NCBI GenBank assembly: GCA_017935565.1
Contig: JAGBHK010000045.1
Span: forward strand, 62,001 to 126,000
Source of the DNA: Lachnospiraceae bacterium
GTDB taxonomy: Bacteria; Bacillota; Clostridia; Lachnospirales; Lachnospiraceae
Direction of reading: 5' to 3'
DNA: 64,000 nucleotides
Both the position numbers and the translations under genes were made by a program. Below are positions 35,170-43,692 of the stretch, piece by piece (the first letter of the stretch is position 1; each line of letters starts with the position of its first letter). Under the pieces are notes generated by a model. The model made no database searches. It was given only the letters and a program-made list of their open reading frames with translations, and was not told the DNA's origin.

Positions 35170-36399
35170 ATGAAATTTATAGATGGCGGTGTTACAGCAC
35201 CAAAAGGTTTTAGTGCAGCAGGTATGCATGTCGGTATTAAAGCAAGCAATACTACAAAGAAAGATATGGCAATGGTTTATAGTGAAGCACCATGTAAGGT
35301 GGCAGGTACATTTACAACTAATGTAGTTAAGGCGGCACCAGTTGTATATGATATGAATCTTGTTGAAAATAGTCCTTTTGTTCAGGCGGTAGTTGTAAAC
35401 AGTGGCGTTGCAAATGCTTGTACAGGCGCAGAGGGTATGGGATATTGCAATGATATGTCTAAGGTTACTGCAGATGTATTGAATATTCCGAAGGAAGCAG
35501 TACTTGTAGCTTCAACAGGTGTTATTGGAAGACAGCTTCCAATGGATAAAATCAGTGAAGGTATTAAGATGCTTGCACCAAAGCTTGATAATACAAGAGA
35601 AGCAGCAAAAATGGCAGCTGAAGCTATTATGACAACTGATACTGTATCAAAGGAAATTGCAGTTGAAGTAGAGCTTGGTGGAAAGACTGTAACTATCGGT
35701 GGTATGTGTAAGGGTTCAGGTATGATTCACCCAAATATGTGCACAATGCTTGCATTTGTTATGACTGATGCGTGTATTTCGAAGGAAATGCTTACAAAGA
35801 TGGTTAAAGCAAACGTTAAAGACACATTCAATATGATTTCGGTAGATGGTGATACATCAACAAATGATACAATGCTTGTTATGGCTAATGGTATGGCAGG
35901 TAATTCTGAAATTACAGAGGAAAATGAAGATTACAAGGTATTGGCAGAGGCATTATTTGAAGTAAATAAGTATCTTGCAAAGAAGATGGCAGGTGATGGT
36001 GAAGGCGCAACAGCACTTTTTGAGGTGAAAGTTGTAGGCGCTGAATCTAAGGAGCAGGCTGTTACTATCAGTAAATCTGTTGTATGCTCTAGTCTTACAA
36101 AGGCTGCTATCTATGGTCATGATGCTAACTGGGGTAGAATTCTCTGTGCAATGGGTTATTCAGGTGCGCAGTTTGACCCTGAAAAAGTTGACATTTGGTT
36201 TGAAAGCAAGGCTGGAAAACTTAAAATTGTTGAAGATGGTGTTGATACTGGATATAGCGAAGAAGTTGCAACAAAGATTCTTTCAGAAGAAGAAGTTACA
36301 GCTATTTGTGATATTAAAATGGGAAGTTATGAAGCTACAGCTTGGGGTTGTGATTTGACATACGATTATGTTAAAATAAATGCAGACTACAGGAGTTAA
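35170..36399 (+). CDS. argJ: bifunctional ornithine acetyltransferase / N-acetylglutamate synthase
   Basis: 409 residues from the ATG at 35170, 16 bp after argC and behind AAAGGA. The autoproteolysis site KGSGMIHPNMCTMLAFVMTD is present; the Thr of MCTML becomes the N-terminal nucleophile of the beta chain. VNSGVANACTG and HDANWGRILCAMGYSG are also conserved. It recycles the acetyl group from N-acetylornithine to glutamate. Its presence with no argA or argE in the window points to the cyclic pathway. Confidence 0.96.
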   Translation: MKFIDGGVTAPKGFSAAGMHVGIKASNTTKKDMAMVYSEAPCKVAGTFTTNVVKAAPVVYDMNLVENSPFVQAVVVNSGVANACTGAEGMGYCNDMSKVTADVLNIPKEAVLVASTGVIGRQLPMDKISEGIKMLAPKLDNTREAAKMAAEAIMTTDTVSKEIAVEVELGGKTVTIGGMCKGSGMIHPNMCTMLAFVMTDACISKEMLTKMVKANVKDTFNMISVDGDTSTNDTMLVMANGMAGNSEITEENEDYKVLAEALFEVNKYLAKKMAGDGEGATALFEVKVVGAESKEQAVTISKSVVCSSLTKAAIYGHDANWGRILCAMGYSGAQFDPEKVDIWFESKAGKLKIVEDGVDTGYSEEVATKILSEEEVTAICDIKMGSYEATAWGCDLTYDYVKINADYRS

Positions 36400-36417
36400 G
36401 AAAGGATGTTACATACT

Positions 36418-37323
36418 ATGAACAATGTAGAAATGGAAAAATGGAGTCAAAAAGCTAATGTTTTAATTGAGGCGTTGCCTTATATTCAGAGATTTAATAG
36501 AAAGTACATCGTTGTAAAGTACGGTGGAAGTGCTATGGTTGATGAAGAATTAAAGAGAAATGTTATTAAGGATGTAACATTGCTTAAGCTTGTTGGATTT
36601 AAGCCTATCATCGTTCATGGTGGTGGTAAAGAAATCAGCAAATGGGTTGAAAAGACAGGCCATGAAGCTAAGTTTATCAACGGTCTTCGTGTGACAGATG
36701 CAGATACAATGGAAATTGCAGAAATGGTTCTTGGTAAAGTTGGTAAACAACTTGTAACAATGGTTGAAGAACTTGGTGTTAAGGCTATTAGTATCAGCGG
36801 TAAAGATGGTGAACTCTTAAAGTGCGTTAAGAAGTATTCTGACGGACAGGATATTGGATTTGTAGGAGATATTGTTGAAGTTAATGCAAAAATCATCTTT
36901 GATTTAATTGAAAAGGATTATCTTCCTATTATCAGCCCAATTGGTATTGGAGAAGATTTTCAGACATATAACATCAATGCTGATGATGCGGCTTGCGCTA
37001 TTGCAAAGGCTGTTCAGGCTGAAAAGATTGCTTTCTTAACTGATATTGAAGGCGTATATAAGGATTACAATGATAAGAGTACATTGATTTCAGAATTGCA
37101 TGTGGACGAAGCAAAAGAATTACTTGGTTCAGGCTTTATTGGTGGAGGCATGTTACCAAAACTCAATAATTGTATTGATGCTATTGAAAATGGTGTATCA
37201 AGAGTTCATATTTTAGATGGTAGAATACTTCATTCATTACTTCTTGAGATCTTTACGCATAAGGGTGTTGGTACAGCAATCCTTGGCAATAATGAAACAA
37301 AGTTTTATGTAGAGGAAAACTAG
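36418..37323 (+). CDS. argB: acetylglutamate kinase
   Basis: 301 residues from the ATG at 36418; an ATG at 36406 with AGGAG ten bases before it is an equally possible start (four more residues). Motifs: [41 protein letters not shown] and [11 protein letters not shown]. The N-terminal extension with a kinked helix ([18 protein letters not shown]) is the form found in arginine-sensitive, hexameric kinases. This suggests allosteric feedback inhibition. Confidence 0.95.
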   Translation: MNNVEMEKWSQKANVLIEALPYIQRFNRKYIVVKYGGSAMVDEELKRNVIKDVTLLKLVGFKPIIVHGGGKEISKWVEKTGHEAKFINGLRVTDADTMEIAEMVLGKVGKQLVTMVEELGVKAISISGKDGELLKCVKKYSDGQDIGFVGDIVEVNAKIIFDLIEKDYLPIISPIGIGEDFQTYNINADDAACAIAKAVQAEKIAFLTDIEGVYKDYNDKSTLISELHVDEAKELLGSGFIGGGMLPKLNNCIDAIENGVSRVHILDGRILHSLLLEIFTHKGVGTAILGNNETKFYVEEN

Positions 37324-37336
37324 GAAGGTGGCAAAT

Positions 37337-38524
37337 ATGATGACACAGAAAGAGTATATGGAGCAGGCCGAACTCGACCTTTTACATGCTTATAATAGAT
37401 TTAAAGTTGTGCTTGATAAGGGTGATGGTGTTTACCTTTATGACACAGATGGTAAAAAATATCTTGATTTTGCTGCAGGTATAGCAGTATTTGCACTTGG
37501 TTACAATAATAAAGAATATAATGATGCCTTGAAGGGACAAATTGATAAACTTATTCATACATCAAATTTGTTTTACAACGTACCTGCAATTGAAGCTGCA
37601 AAAAAGGTGAAGAATGCTACTGGACTTGACAGGGTTTTCTTTACAAATAGTGGTACAGAAGCTATTGAAGGCGCTATTAAACTTGCAAGAAAGTATGCTT
37701 ACAATAAGGATGGCAAGACTGACCATGAAATTATTGCTATGAATCATTCTTTCCACGGAAGAAGTTTAGGGGCGTTGTCTGTTACAGGTAATCCACATTA
37801 CCAGGAAGCATTTAAGCCACTTATTGGTGGTATAAAATTCGCTGAATTTAATGATTTAGAAAGTGTTAAAGCACTTGTAAATGAAAAAACTTGCGCTATT
37901 TTGTTAGAAACTGTTCAGGGTGAAGGCGGTATTTATCCGGGAACAGCCGAATTTATTGAAGGTGTAAGAAAAATCTGTGATGAAAATGACATTTTAATGA
38001 TTTGTGATGAAATCCAGTGTGGTATGGGTAGAACAGGTAAGATGTTTGCATATCAGCACTATAATGTGTTGCCAGATATTGTAACAGTTGCTAAAGCATT
38101 GGGTTGCGGTGTGCCTGTAGGTGCATTTGTGGCGAAGGAAAATGTTGCTGCTGCTATGGTTCCAGGTGATCATGGTACAACATATGGTGGTAATCCATTT
38201 GTTTGTGCAGCAGTTTCAAAAGTATTTGATATTTTTGAAAAAGAAAATATATTAGAAAATGTTAATAAAACATCCTTGTATTTAGAGGCTGAACTTGATA
38301 AAATAGTAGAAGAGTTTGATTGTGTAGAAGCAAGACGAGGCAAGGGCTTTATGCAAGGACTTGTACTTAATGTACCTGTGGGTGAAGTTGTTGCAAAATG
38401 TATCGAAAATGGATTGTTTGTTATTTCAGCAGGTAAAAATGTACTTAGATTTGTACCACCGCTTGTGATTACACAGGAAAATGTAGATGAGATGATAGGG
38501 ATTCTTAAAAAAGTACTTAATTAG
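37337..38524 (+). CDS. argD: acetylornithine aminotransferase
   Basis: 395 residues from the ATG at 37337, right after GGAAGGTGG; the GTG at 37328 overlaps that ribosome site and is less likely. Class III aminotransferase features: FFTNSGTEAIEGAIKLAR, HSFHGRSLGALS, DEIQCGMGRTGKMFAYQ, and the PLP lysine in TVAKALGCGVPVGAF. It makes N-acetylornithine. Last gene of the argCJBD operon. The carbamoylation step (argF) lies elsewhere. Confidence 0.94.
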   Translation: MMTQKEYMEQAELDLLHAYNRFKVVLDKGDGVYLYDTDGKKYLDFAAGIAVFALGYNNKEYNDALKGQIDKLIHTSNLFYNVPAIEAAKKVKNATGLDRVFFTNSGTEAIEGAIKLARKYAYNKDGKTDHEIIAMNHSFHGRSLGALSVTGNPHYQEAFKPLIGGIKFAEFNDLESVKALVNEKTCAILLETVQGEGGIYPGTAEFIEGVRKICDENDILMICDEIQCGMGRTGKMFAYQHYNVLPDIVTVAKALGCGVPVGAFVAKENVAAAMVPGDHGTTYGGNPFVCAAVSKVFDIFEKENILENVNKTSLYLEAELDKIVEEFDCVEARRGKGFMQGLVLNVPVGEVVAKCIENGLFVISAGKNVLRFVPPLVITQENVDEMIGILKKVLN

Positions 38525-38557
38525 CGTACTTGTATGCGCTTCGGAATGGAGAATGGT

Positions 38558-39808
38558 ATGTTAAAAAGATTTTTTGCTGTTATAGTTATGTGTGGCTTGT
38601 CATTAGCCATTATACTTTCGACTAGACAGTACAAAAGAGAAAAATTGGTGGAACAACAGCAGCAAAGTGTAAAAGAAGAAGAACCAGAGGATGTCAAGTC
38701 TTTTGATATATGGTACAACTATAACGGATATGAGCCATATTTGAAGTATGTTGCAGAAGAGTTTAAAAAAGAAACTGGTATTACTGTTAATCTTCAATGT
38801 ATAAGTGACTTAGGGTATGCTACCATTATTAATGAGAAAAGTATAAAAGGAAATGGTCCTGACTTATATATTTCAAGTATTGTAGATATAGAAAACTTGT
38901 ATCTATCAGGAGTTGTTTCGGTTGTTACAGATGACTCGTTGGTAAATGAAGATAATTACGCAAAAAAAGCTATTCAGGCAGTAAAATATGGTGAAAAAGT
39001 ATGTGGCTATCCATTAGGATATGAAGTAAGTGTATTAGCATACAATTCTAATTATATAAAAGAAGAACCAGCAACATTTGAAGATATTATGTCATATGTT
39101 GGGTATGATGAGGAAGGCGAGACTGATTTTTCGGGTATATCCAAAATATTAGATATGGAATCTGATAAAATGCTTTACAATTATGGATTCTTTGCTGAAT
39201 ACCTTCGTGTAGACAAGGATTTAGAGAATGGAAAACTTAATGTATCATTGAATTCAGAGGAAGCTAAGTCGGCAGCTGTAAAGTATGTTGCGTTAAAAGA
39301 ATATTTTGGTTTGAGCGATGAATCAAGAGCATATACAACTATTGTAAATGATTTTGCAGCAGGTAAATCATTGTTTGCAATATTAAATACACAGATTGTC
39401 GGAAATGAAGCATTTGCCGGTATCTCTTATGGCGTTATGCCAGTACCAGATTTTACAGCTGACTTAAAGGTTACACCTATGTCATATACAGAAGTATTAG
39501 TAGTTAATCAATATACTGATGATATGGAAAATGCAATGAAGTTTGCAAAAATGTTGTCTTATGATTATGCAGATGTTATGTATGAAAAGTGCCATATATT
39601 ATCTACAAAAAGAGGTATAGAATACAAAGACCCAATTGCAAACGAATTTTTTACAGCATATGAAGAGTCGACTTATTTACCAAAATATATGGAAACTGAA
39701 GATTTTTCATTACTTGTAAAAAACGCAATTAATCATATTTGGAAAGGCGAAACAATTGTAACAGTTTTAGACCAGTTACAACAAACCTTTGAGACAAAAA
39801 ACGAATAG
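38558..39808 (+). CDS. membrane-anchored extracellular solute-binding protein
   Basis: 416 residues from the ATG at 38558, six bases after GGAG. An N-terminal membrane anchor (LKRFFAVIVMCGLSLAIIL) lacks a lipobox cysteine, so it would stay as an anchor or be cleaved. The rest resembles family 1/8 sugar-binding proteins of ABC transporters (FDIWYNYNGYEPYLKYVAEEFKKETGI, GNGPDLYISS, GYPLGYEVSVLAYN). No permease or ATPase gene is adjacent, which is unusual. It has its own terminator. Confidence 0.8.
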   Translation: MLKRFFAVIVMCGLSLAIILSTRQYKREKLVEQQQQSVKEEEPEDVKSFDIWYNYNGYEPYLKYVAEEFKKETGITVNLQCISDLGYATIINEKSIKGNGPDLYISSIVDIENLYLSGVVSVVTDDSLVNEDNYAKKAIQAVKYGEKVCGYPLGYEVSVLAYNSNYIKEEPATFEDIMSYVGYDEEGETDFSGISKILDMESDKMLYNYGFFAEYLRVDKDLENGKLNVSLNSEEAKSAAVKYVALKEYFGLSDESRAYTTIVNDFAAGKSLFAILNTQIVGNEAFAGISYGVMPVPDFTADLKVTPMSYTEVLVVNQYTDDMENAMKFAKMLSYDYADVMYEKCHILSTKRGIEYKDPIANEFFTAYEESTYLPKYMETEDFSLLVKNAINHIWKGETIVTVLDQLQQTFETKNE

Positions 39809-39823
39809 AGAGATGGATTATGA

Positions 39824-39856
39824 GCCCTATAATTACAAAAATTATAGGGCTTGTTT
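39824..39856 (+). terminator. intrinsic terminator
   Basis: Perfect 11-bp stem GCCCTATAATT/AATTATAGGGC (39824-39834, 39840-39850), loop ACAAA, then TTGTTTTTT. It ends the solute-binding protein gene. Confidence 0.92.
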
Positions 39857-39926
39857 TTTAAGCTATATTAAGGTAAAATTATAGGGTAGTGTGTAGAATT
39901 TCTTGTTTAGGCAAGGAGTGATACGT

Positions 39927-40490
39927 ATGAATATAAAAACAAAAGTATTAATGGTTATGATAACTATTATTAGTATGTGTGGTTTAAGTGCTTGTGATAA
40001 AAAAGAAGCGCAGGACTTGATTGTATCCGATGAAGATGGATACGATGTATCCACAGATGTTTCACATGAGAATAAAATCTGTGTTTATATTGTTGGGGAG
40101 GTTATTAATCCAGGAGTGTATATGTTTGATGAGGAAGTCAGAGTAAATGATGTGGTTCAATCAGCTGGTGGTTTTACTGAAAATGCCGCGAAGGAATACA
40201 TTAATCTTGCGAAAAAAGTAGTTGATGGCGAACAGATAATTATCTATTCTATCGAAGAAATTGAAAGCAGTTTGATGTCGCAGAATTCTGGTGGCAAACT
40301 TGTGAATATTAATACGGCAAACAAAGAGTTATTGATGACATTGCCTGGAATTGGAGAGAGTAGGGCAAAAGATATTATTAATTACAGAGAAAAGAATGGC
40401 AGTTATTCAAGTATTGAGGACATTATGAAAGTGTCTGGAATAAAAGAGGCTGCATTTGATAAGATTAAAGAATTAATAACAGTAAATTAA
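39927..40490 (+). CDS. comEA: ComEA-like DNA-binding competence lipoprotein
   Basis: 187 residues from the ATG at 39927 behind AAGGAG. A lipoprotein signal ends in LSAC. Then comes an SLBB domain (ICVYIVGEVINPGVYMF, VNDVVQSAGGFTENAAKEYINLAKKV) and a C-terminal helix-hairpin-helix (VNINTANKELLMTLPGIGESRAKDIINYREKNG). It binds double-stranded DNA at the outer membrane face for uptake. comEC lies four genes downstream, with regulatory genes in between. Confidence 0.9.
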   Translation: MNIKTKVLMVMITIISMCGLSACDKKEAQDLIVSDEDGYDVSTDVSHENKICVYIVGEVINPGVYMFDEEVRVNDVVQSAGGFTENAAKEYINLAKKVVDGEQIIIYSIEEIESSLMSQNSGGKLVNINTANKELLMTLPGIGESRAKDIINYREKNGSYSSIEDIMKVSGIKEAAFDKIKELITVN

Positions 40491-40503
40491 GAATGGAGAA
40501 AAA

Positions 40504-41190
40504 ATGTACAGAGTATTAGTTGTTGACGATGAAAAAGTAATCGTTAAGGGTGTAAAATTTAGTTTGGAACAGGATGGTATGGATATAGATACCGCTTATG
40601 ATGGAGAGGAAGCATTAGAGAAAGTCAGAGTTAATGAATACGACATTATTCTGCTTGATTTAATGTTGCCAAAATTAAGTGGATATGAAGTTTGTCAGAA
40701 AATTAGAGAATTTTCAGATGTGCCTATTATTATGCTTACAGCAAAAGGCGAGGATATGGATAAAATATTAGGATTAGAATATGGTGCAGATGACTATATT
40801 ACTAAACCATTTAATATTTTAGAAGTTAAGGCAAGAATAAAGGCGATTATTAGAAGAAATACAAAGACTGGAATTAAAATAGAAGAAGGTAAAGTGTTGA
40901 TTAAGGGTGCCTTAAAAATGGAACTTGACGGAAGAAGAGTATTTATTATGGGACAGGAAATCAATCTTACAGCTAAAGAGTTTGTTTTATTGGAACTTCT
41001 TCTTACAAATCCAAATAAAGTATATAGTAGAGAAGAATTATTAAATCTTATATGGGGATATGAGTATTCCAGTGATGCAAGAACAGTAGATGTTCATGTC
41101 AGAAGACTTAGAGAAAAGATAGAGGCAAATCCTAGTGAACCTAGATATGTTCATACAAAATGGGGTGTAGGTTATTATTATAAAGGATAA
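40504..41190 (+). CDS. OmpR/PhoB-family response regulator
   Basis: 228 residues. Receiver domain with VVDDEK, phosphorylation site D52 in IILLDLMLPK, MLTAKG and DDYITKPF. C-terminal winged helix with LTAKEFVLLELLL, WGYEYSSDARTVDVHVRRLREKIE and WGVGYYY. It starts 13 bp after comEA and 6 bp before its cognate histidine kinase. Its placement inside the com locus suggests local control of competence genes; this is inference. Confidence 0.94.
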   Translation: MYRVLVVDDEKVIVKGVKFSLEQDGMDIDTAYDGEEALEKVRVNEYDIILLDLMLPKLSGYEVCQKIREFSDVPIIMLTAKGEDMDKILGLEYGADDYITKPFNILEVKARIKAIIRRNTKTGIKIEEGKVLIKGALKMELDGRRVFIMGQEINLTAKEFVLLELLLTNPNKVYSREELLNLIWGYEYSSDARTVDVHVRRLREKIEANPSEPRYVHTKWGVGYYYKG

Positions 41191-41196
41191 TGAATA

Positions 41197-42627
41197 ATGA
41201 AAAAAAGGAAAAATAAGATACCTAAGTTTCTTCGAAGTTTTCGTTTTATCATTGTGTTATGTGTTATTTTGCTTGGATTTGTTCCAGTATTGATACTTAA
41301 AAACATTATGTTAAATGAGTATAAAATGAGCTTAGTTAATGACAGAATAAGTAAAATTAAGAATATCACGCTGGTGTTAGAAAATGATATCAACAGGGTG
41401 GATTATTTGTCGTCTAAAGAAACTAAAGATATTGATAGTCAAGTTAGTCAGATTACAGGCTTATATAACTGTAGAATTCTAATCATTGATAGTAATTTGA
41501 AAATCTTATACGATACATACAGAGCAGATACTGGCAAAGTGTGTATTTATACAGGTGTTACCGAATGTATAAGAGGAGAGGATTACTATCGTTATTCATC
41601 TAAAGACAAGGATATCGAAGTGTGTGAAAAGGTAAAGAAAAGCGATAATAGTAATGGCGCAATATTGATGTCAATATCAACTAATGACATTGATACGATT
41701 GTTACAGTTGCTAATGAACGAATAAACATTATTATTATCATTGTTTTTGTTATTGTTTTACTTGTTGCCTTTTTATTTGCCTTGTATTCAACAAAACCGT
41801 TCAAAAAATTTGAAAAATCAATTAATAATATTAAAACAGGAAATTTTGATGTAGCCCTTGATACGAGAGGATATTCGGAACTAGATAGTATTGAAGAAGC
41901 TATAGAACATCTTTTCCAACGAATGCAGGTGTTAGACCAGTCCAGAGATGAATTTGTATCTAACGTTTCGCATGAATTGAAAACACCGATTACATCTATA
42001 AAAATTTTAGCGGATTCGTTGGTTGCCAGCGAAAATGTTCCAGAAGAGATGTATAGGGAGTTTATGACAGATATTGTTTCTGAAATTGATAGAGAAAATG
42101 ATATAATAACAGATTTGTTAGCACTTGTTAGAATGGATAAAAAGACAGAGAAATTTGTATTTGAATCAACTAATATAAATGATGTTATAGAGGTTGTGTT
42201 AAAGAGACTTAGACCAATAGCGGCAAAAAAGAATATTGAATTAATATTTGAAAGTTTTAGACCTGTAATAGCGGAAGTTGACCAGGTGAAACTATCAATA
42301 GTAATTTCGAATATTGTTGAGAATGCTATTAAGTATAATGTAATGGACGGATTTGTAAGAGTTTCTTTAAATGCTGACATAAAATATTTTTATATAAAAG
42401 TTGAGGACTCGGGGATTGGTATACCTAGTGAAGCGCAGGATAGGATTTTTGACCGTTTCTATAGAGTTGATAAAGCAAGATCAAGGGAAACAGGAGGAAC
42501 AGGACTTGGACTTGCTATCACGGAAAGTGTTGTTAAACTTCATAAAGGAGAAATCAAACTTCACAGTAAAGAAGGAGAGGGAACAACTGTGAATGTAAGA
42601 ATTCCTTTAAATCATGTTACTGATTAA
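41197..42627 (+). CDS. sensor histidine kinase
   Basis: 476 residues. Membrane helices at about 12-32 and 172-197 flank a ~140-residue extracytoplasmic sensor. A HAMP-like linker follows. The HisKA motif FVSNVSHELKTPITSI has its phosphorylated His at 259. The ATPase domain shows NIVENAIKYN, DSGIGIPSEA, FDRFYRV and GGTGLGLAIT. Partner of the response regulator encoded just upstream. The stimulus is unknown; the kinase architecture is PhoR/WalK-like. Confidence 0.93.
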   Translation: MKKRKNKIPKFLRSFRFIIVLCVILLGFVPVLILKNIMLNEYKMSLVNDRISKIKNITLVLENDINRVDYLSSKETKDIDSQVSQITGLYNCRILIIDSNLKILYDTYRADTGKVCIYTGVTECIRGEDYYRYSSKDKDIEVCEKVKKSDNSNGAILMSISTNDIDTIVTVANERINIIIIIVFVIVLLVAFLFALYSTKPFKKFEKSINNIKTGNFDVALDTRGYSELDSIEEAIEHLFQRMQVLDQSRDEFVSNVSHELKTPITSIKILADSLVASENVPEEMYREFMTDIVSEIDRENDIITDLLALVRMDKKTEKFVFESTNINDVIEVVLKRLRPIAAKKNIELIFESFRPVIAEVDQVKLSIVISNIVENAIKYNVMDGFVRVSLNADIKYFYIKVEDSGIGIPSEAQDRIFDRFYRVDKARSRETGGTGLGLAITESVVKLHKGEIKLHSKEGEGTTVNVRIPLNHVTD

Positions 42628-42649
42628 ATATTGAAAAGGATATTTGGTT

Positions 42650-43636
42650 ATGAATAGAAAAAAATGGATTAGCATTTTATTGCTTATATGTATATGTGCT
42701 ACTTCCGTATTGATGGGAAGTTGCGATAAAAAAAGTGGAAAAATATTGAGTGGAAATTCGCAGGTTGTATTGGACGAAGATGAATATTTTATTTATTATC
42801 TTGATAAAGATAATACTTCGTTACAGTACAAAATACTTGAATGCGATGATGTAAACGATTCAACAGAAATGGCAAAATTGTTTATGGATGAAATGTCAGA
42901 TTTGATGAAGAAAAACATTTCAGAAGGAACAGTAATTTCGAAATTGAACAGCATTGAAGTAAATAAAAGTATTGTGACGTTAGACTTCGACAAGGATTTT
43001 ACAAAAAATGAAATTTTGACAGGAATACTATATAGGGCATGTATTGTTTTGACTTTAACTCAAATTAAAGGGGTTGAATATGTCAAGATTACCGAAGTAG
43101 GTCAGACAATTATTGATGAAAATGGAAATGCGCTAAATATGTTAAAAGCAGCGGATTATGCTAATTTTAAAGATGGTTTCCCTTATACGCAAAAAGAAGT
43201 TGAATTGGTATTATATTATGCAAATACTGACAATACAATGCTTAAGAAGAAAAATGAAAAATGTGTATATGATTATACCGTTTCTTATGAGGAATTTGTA
43301 ATTAATAAGCTTATTGAAGGGGTTACAGAAAAAGATGTTGAAAATGGATACAAAACCACATTGCCAAAAGGTACAGTTATAGATTTTGTTTATACAAAAG
43401 ACGGAGTTTGTTATGTGGATTTTGATGAATCTATTATGAATAAAGTAAGAACAACATCTACGGAGTTAATACTATATTCGATAATTAATTCATTGACGGA
43501 ACAGGCGTATGTAAGTAAAGTACAGTTTTCTGTTGAAGGGGAAAGCAACATAAAACTATACAATGAATTTGATTTGAGTGAGCCATTTACAAGAAACGTG
43601 GATTTGATTATTAAGGAGAGTGGAGAAAATCAATAG
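42650..43636 (+). CDS. GerMN-domain lipoprotein
   Basis: 328 residues from the ATG at 42650. Lipoprotein signal (ISILLLICICATSVLMGSC). Two GerMN-type domains: SVEV-like NSIEVNKSIVTLDFDKDFTKN, and then TLPKGTVIDFVYTKDGVCYVDFDESIMNK. GerMN domains occur in sporulation/germination proteins and in lipoproteins encoded next to two-component systems such as LpqB of MtrAB. Here it is also directly behind a histidine kinase, so it may modulate the kinase from outside the membrane. Confidence 0.85.
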   Translation: MNRKKWISILLLICICATSVLMGSCDKKSGKILSGNSQVVLDEDEYFIYYLDKDNTSLQYKILECDDVNDSTEMAKLFMDEMSDLMKKNISEGTVISKLNSIEVNKSIVTLDFDKDFTKNEILTGILYRACIVLTLTQIKGVEYVKITEVGQTIIDENGNALNMLKAADYANFKDGFPYTQKEVELVLYYANTDNTMLKKKNEKCVYDYTVSYEEFVINKLIEGVTEKDVENGYKTTLPKGTVIDFVYTKDGVCYVDFDESIMNKVRTTSTELILYSIINSLTEQAYVSKVQFSVEGESNIKLYNEFDLSEPFTRNVDLIIKESGENQ

Positions 43637-43692
43637 ACTGGTTATTTTTATTGCGACCGGTTTGTTATTTGGAGAGATTTTTGGAAAATTTA

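Noticed and set aside
41592-42380. 262-codon minus-strand ORF inside the histidine kinase gene
   Set aside because: Long by chance; serine-rich low-complexity translation, no ribosome site, and the sense frame is an unmistakable kinase.
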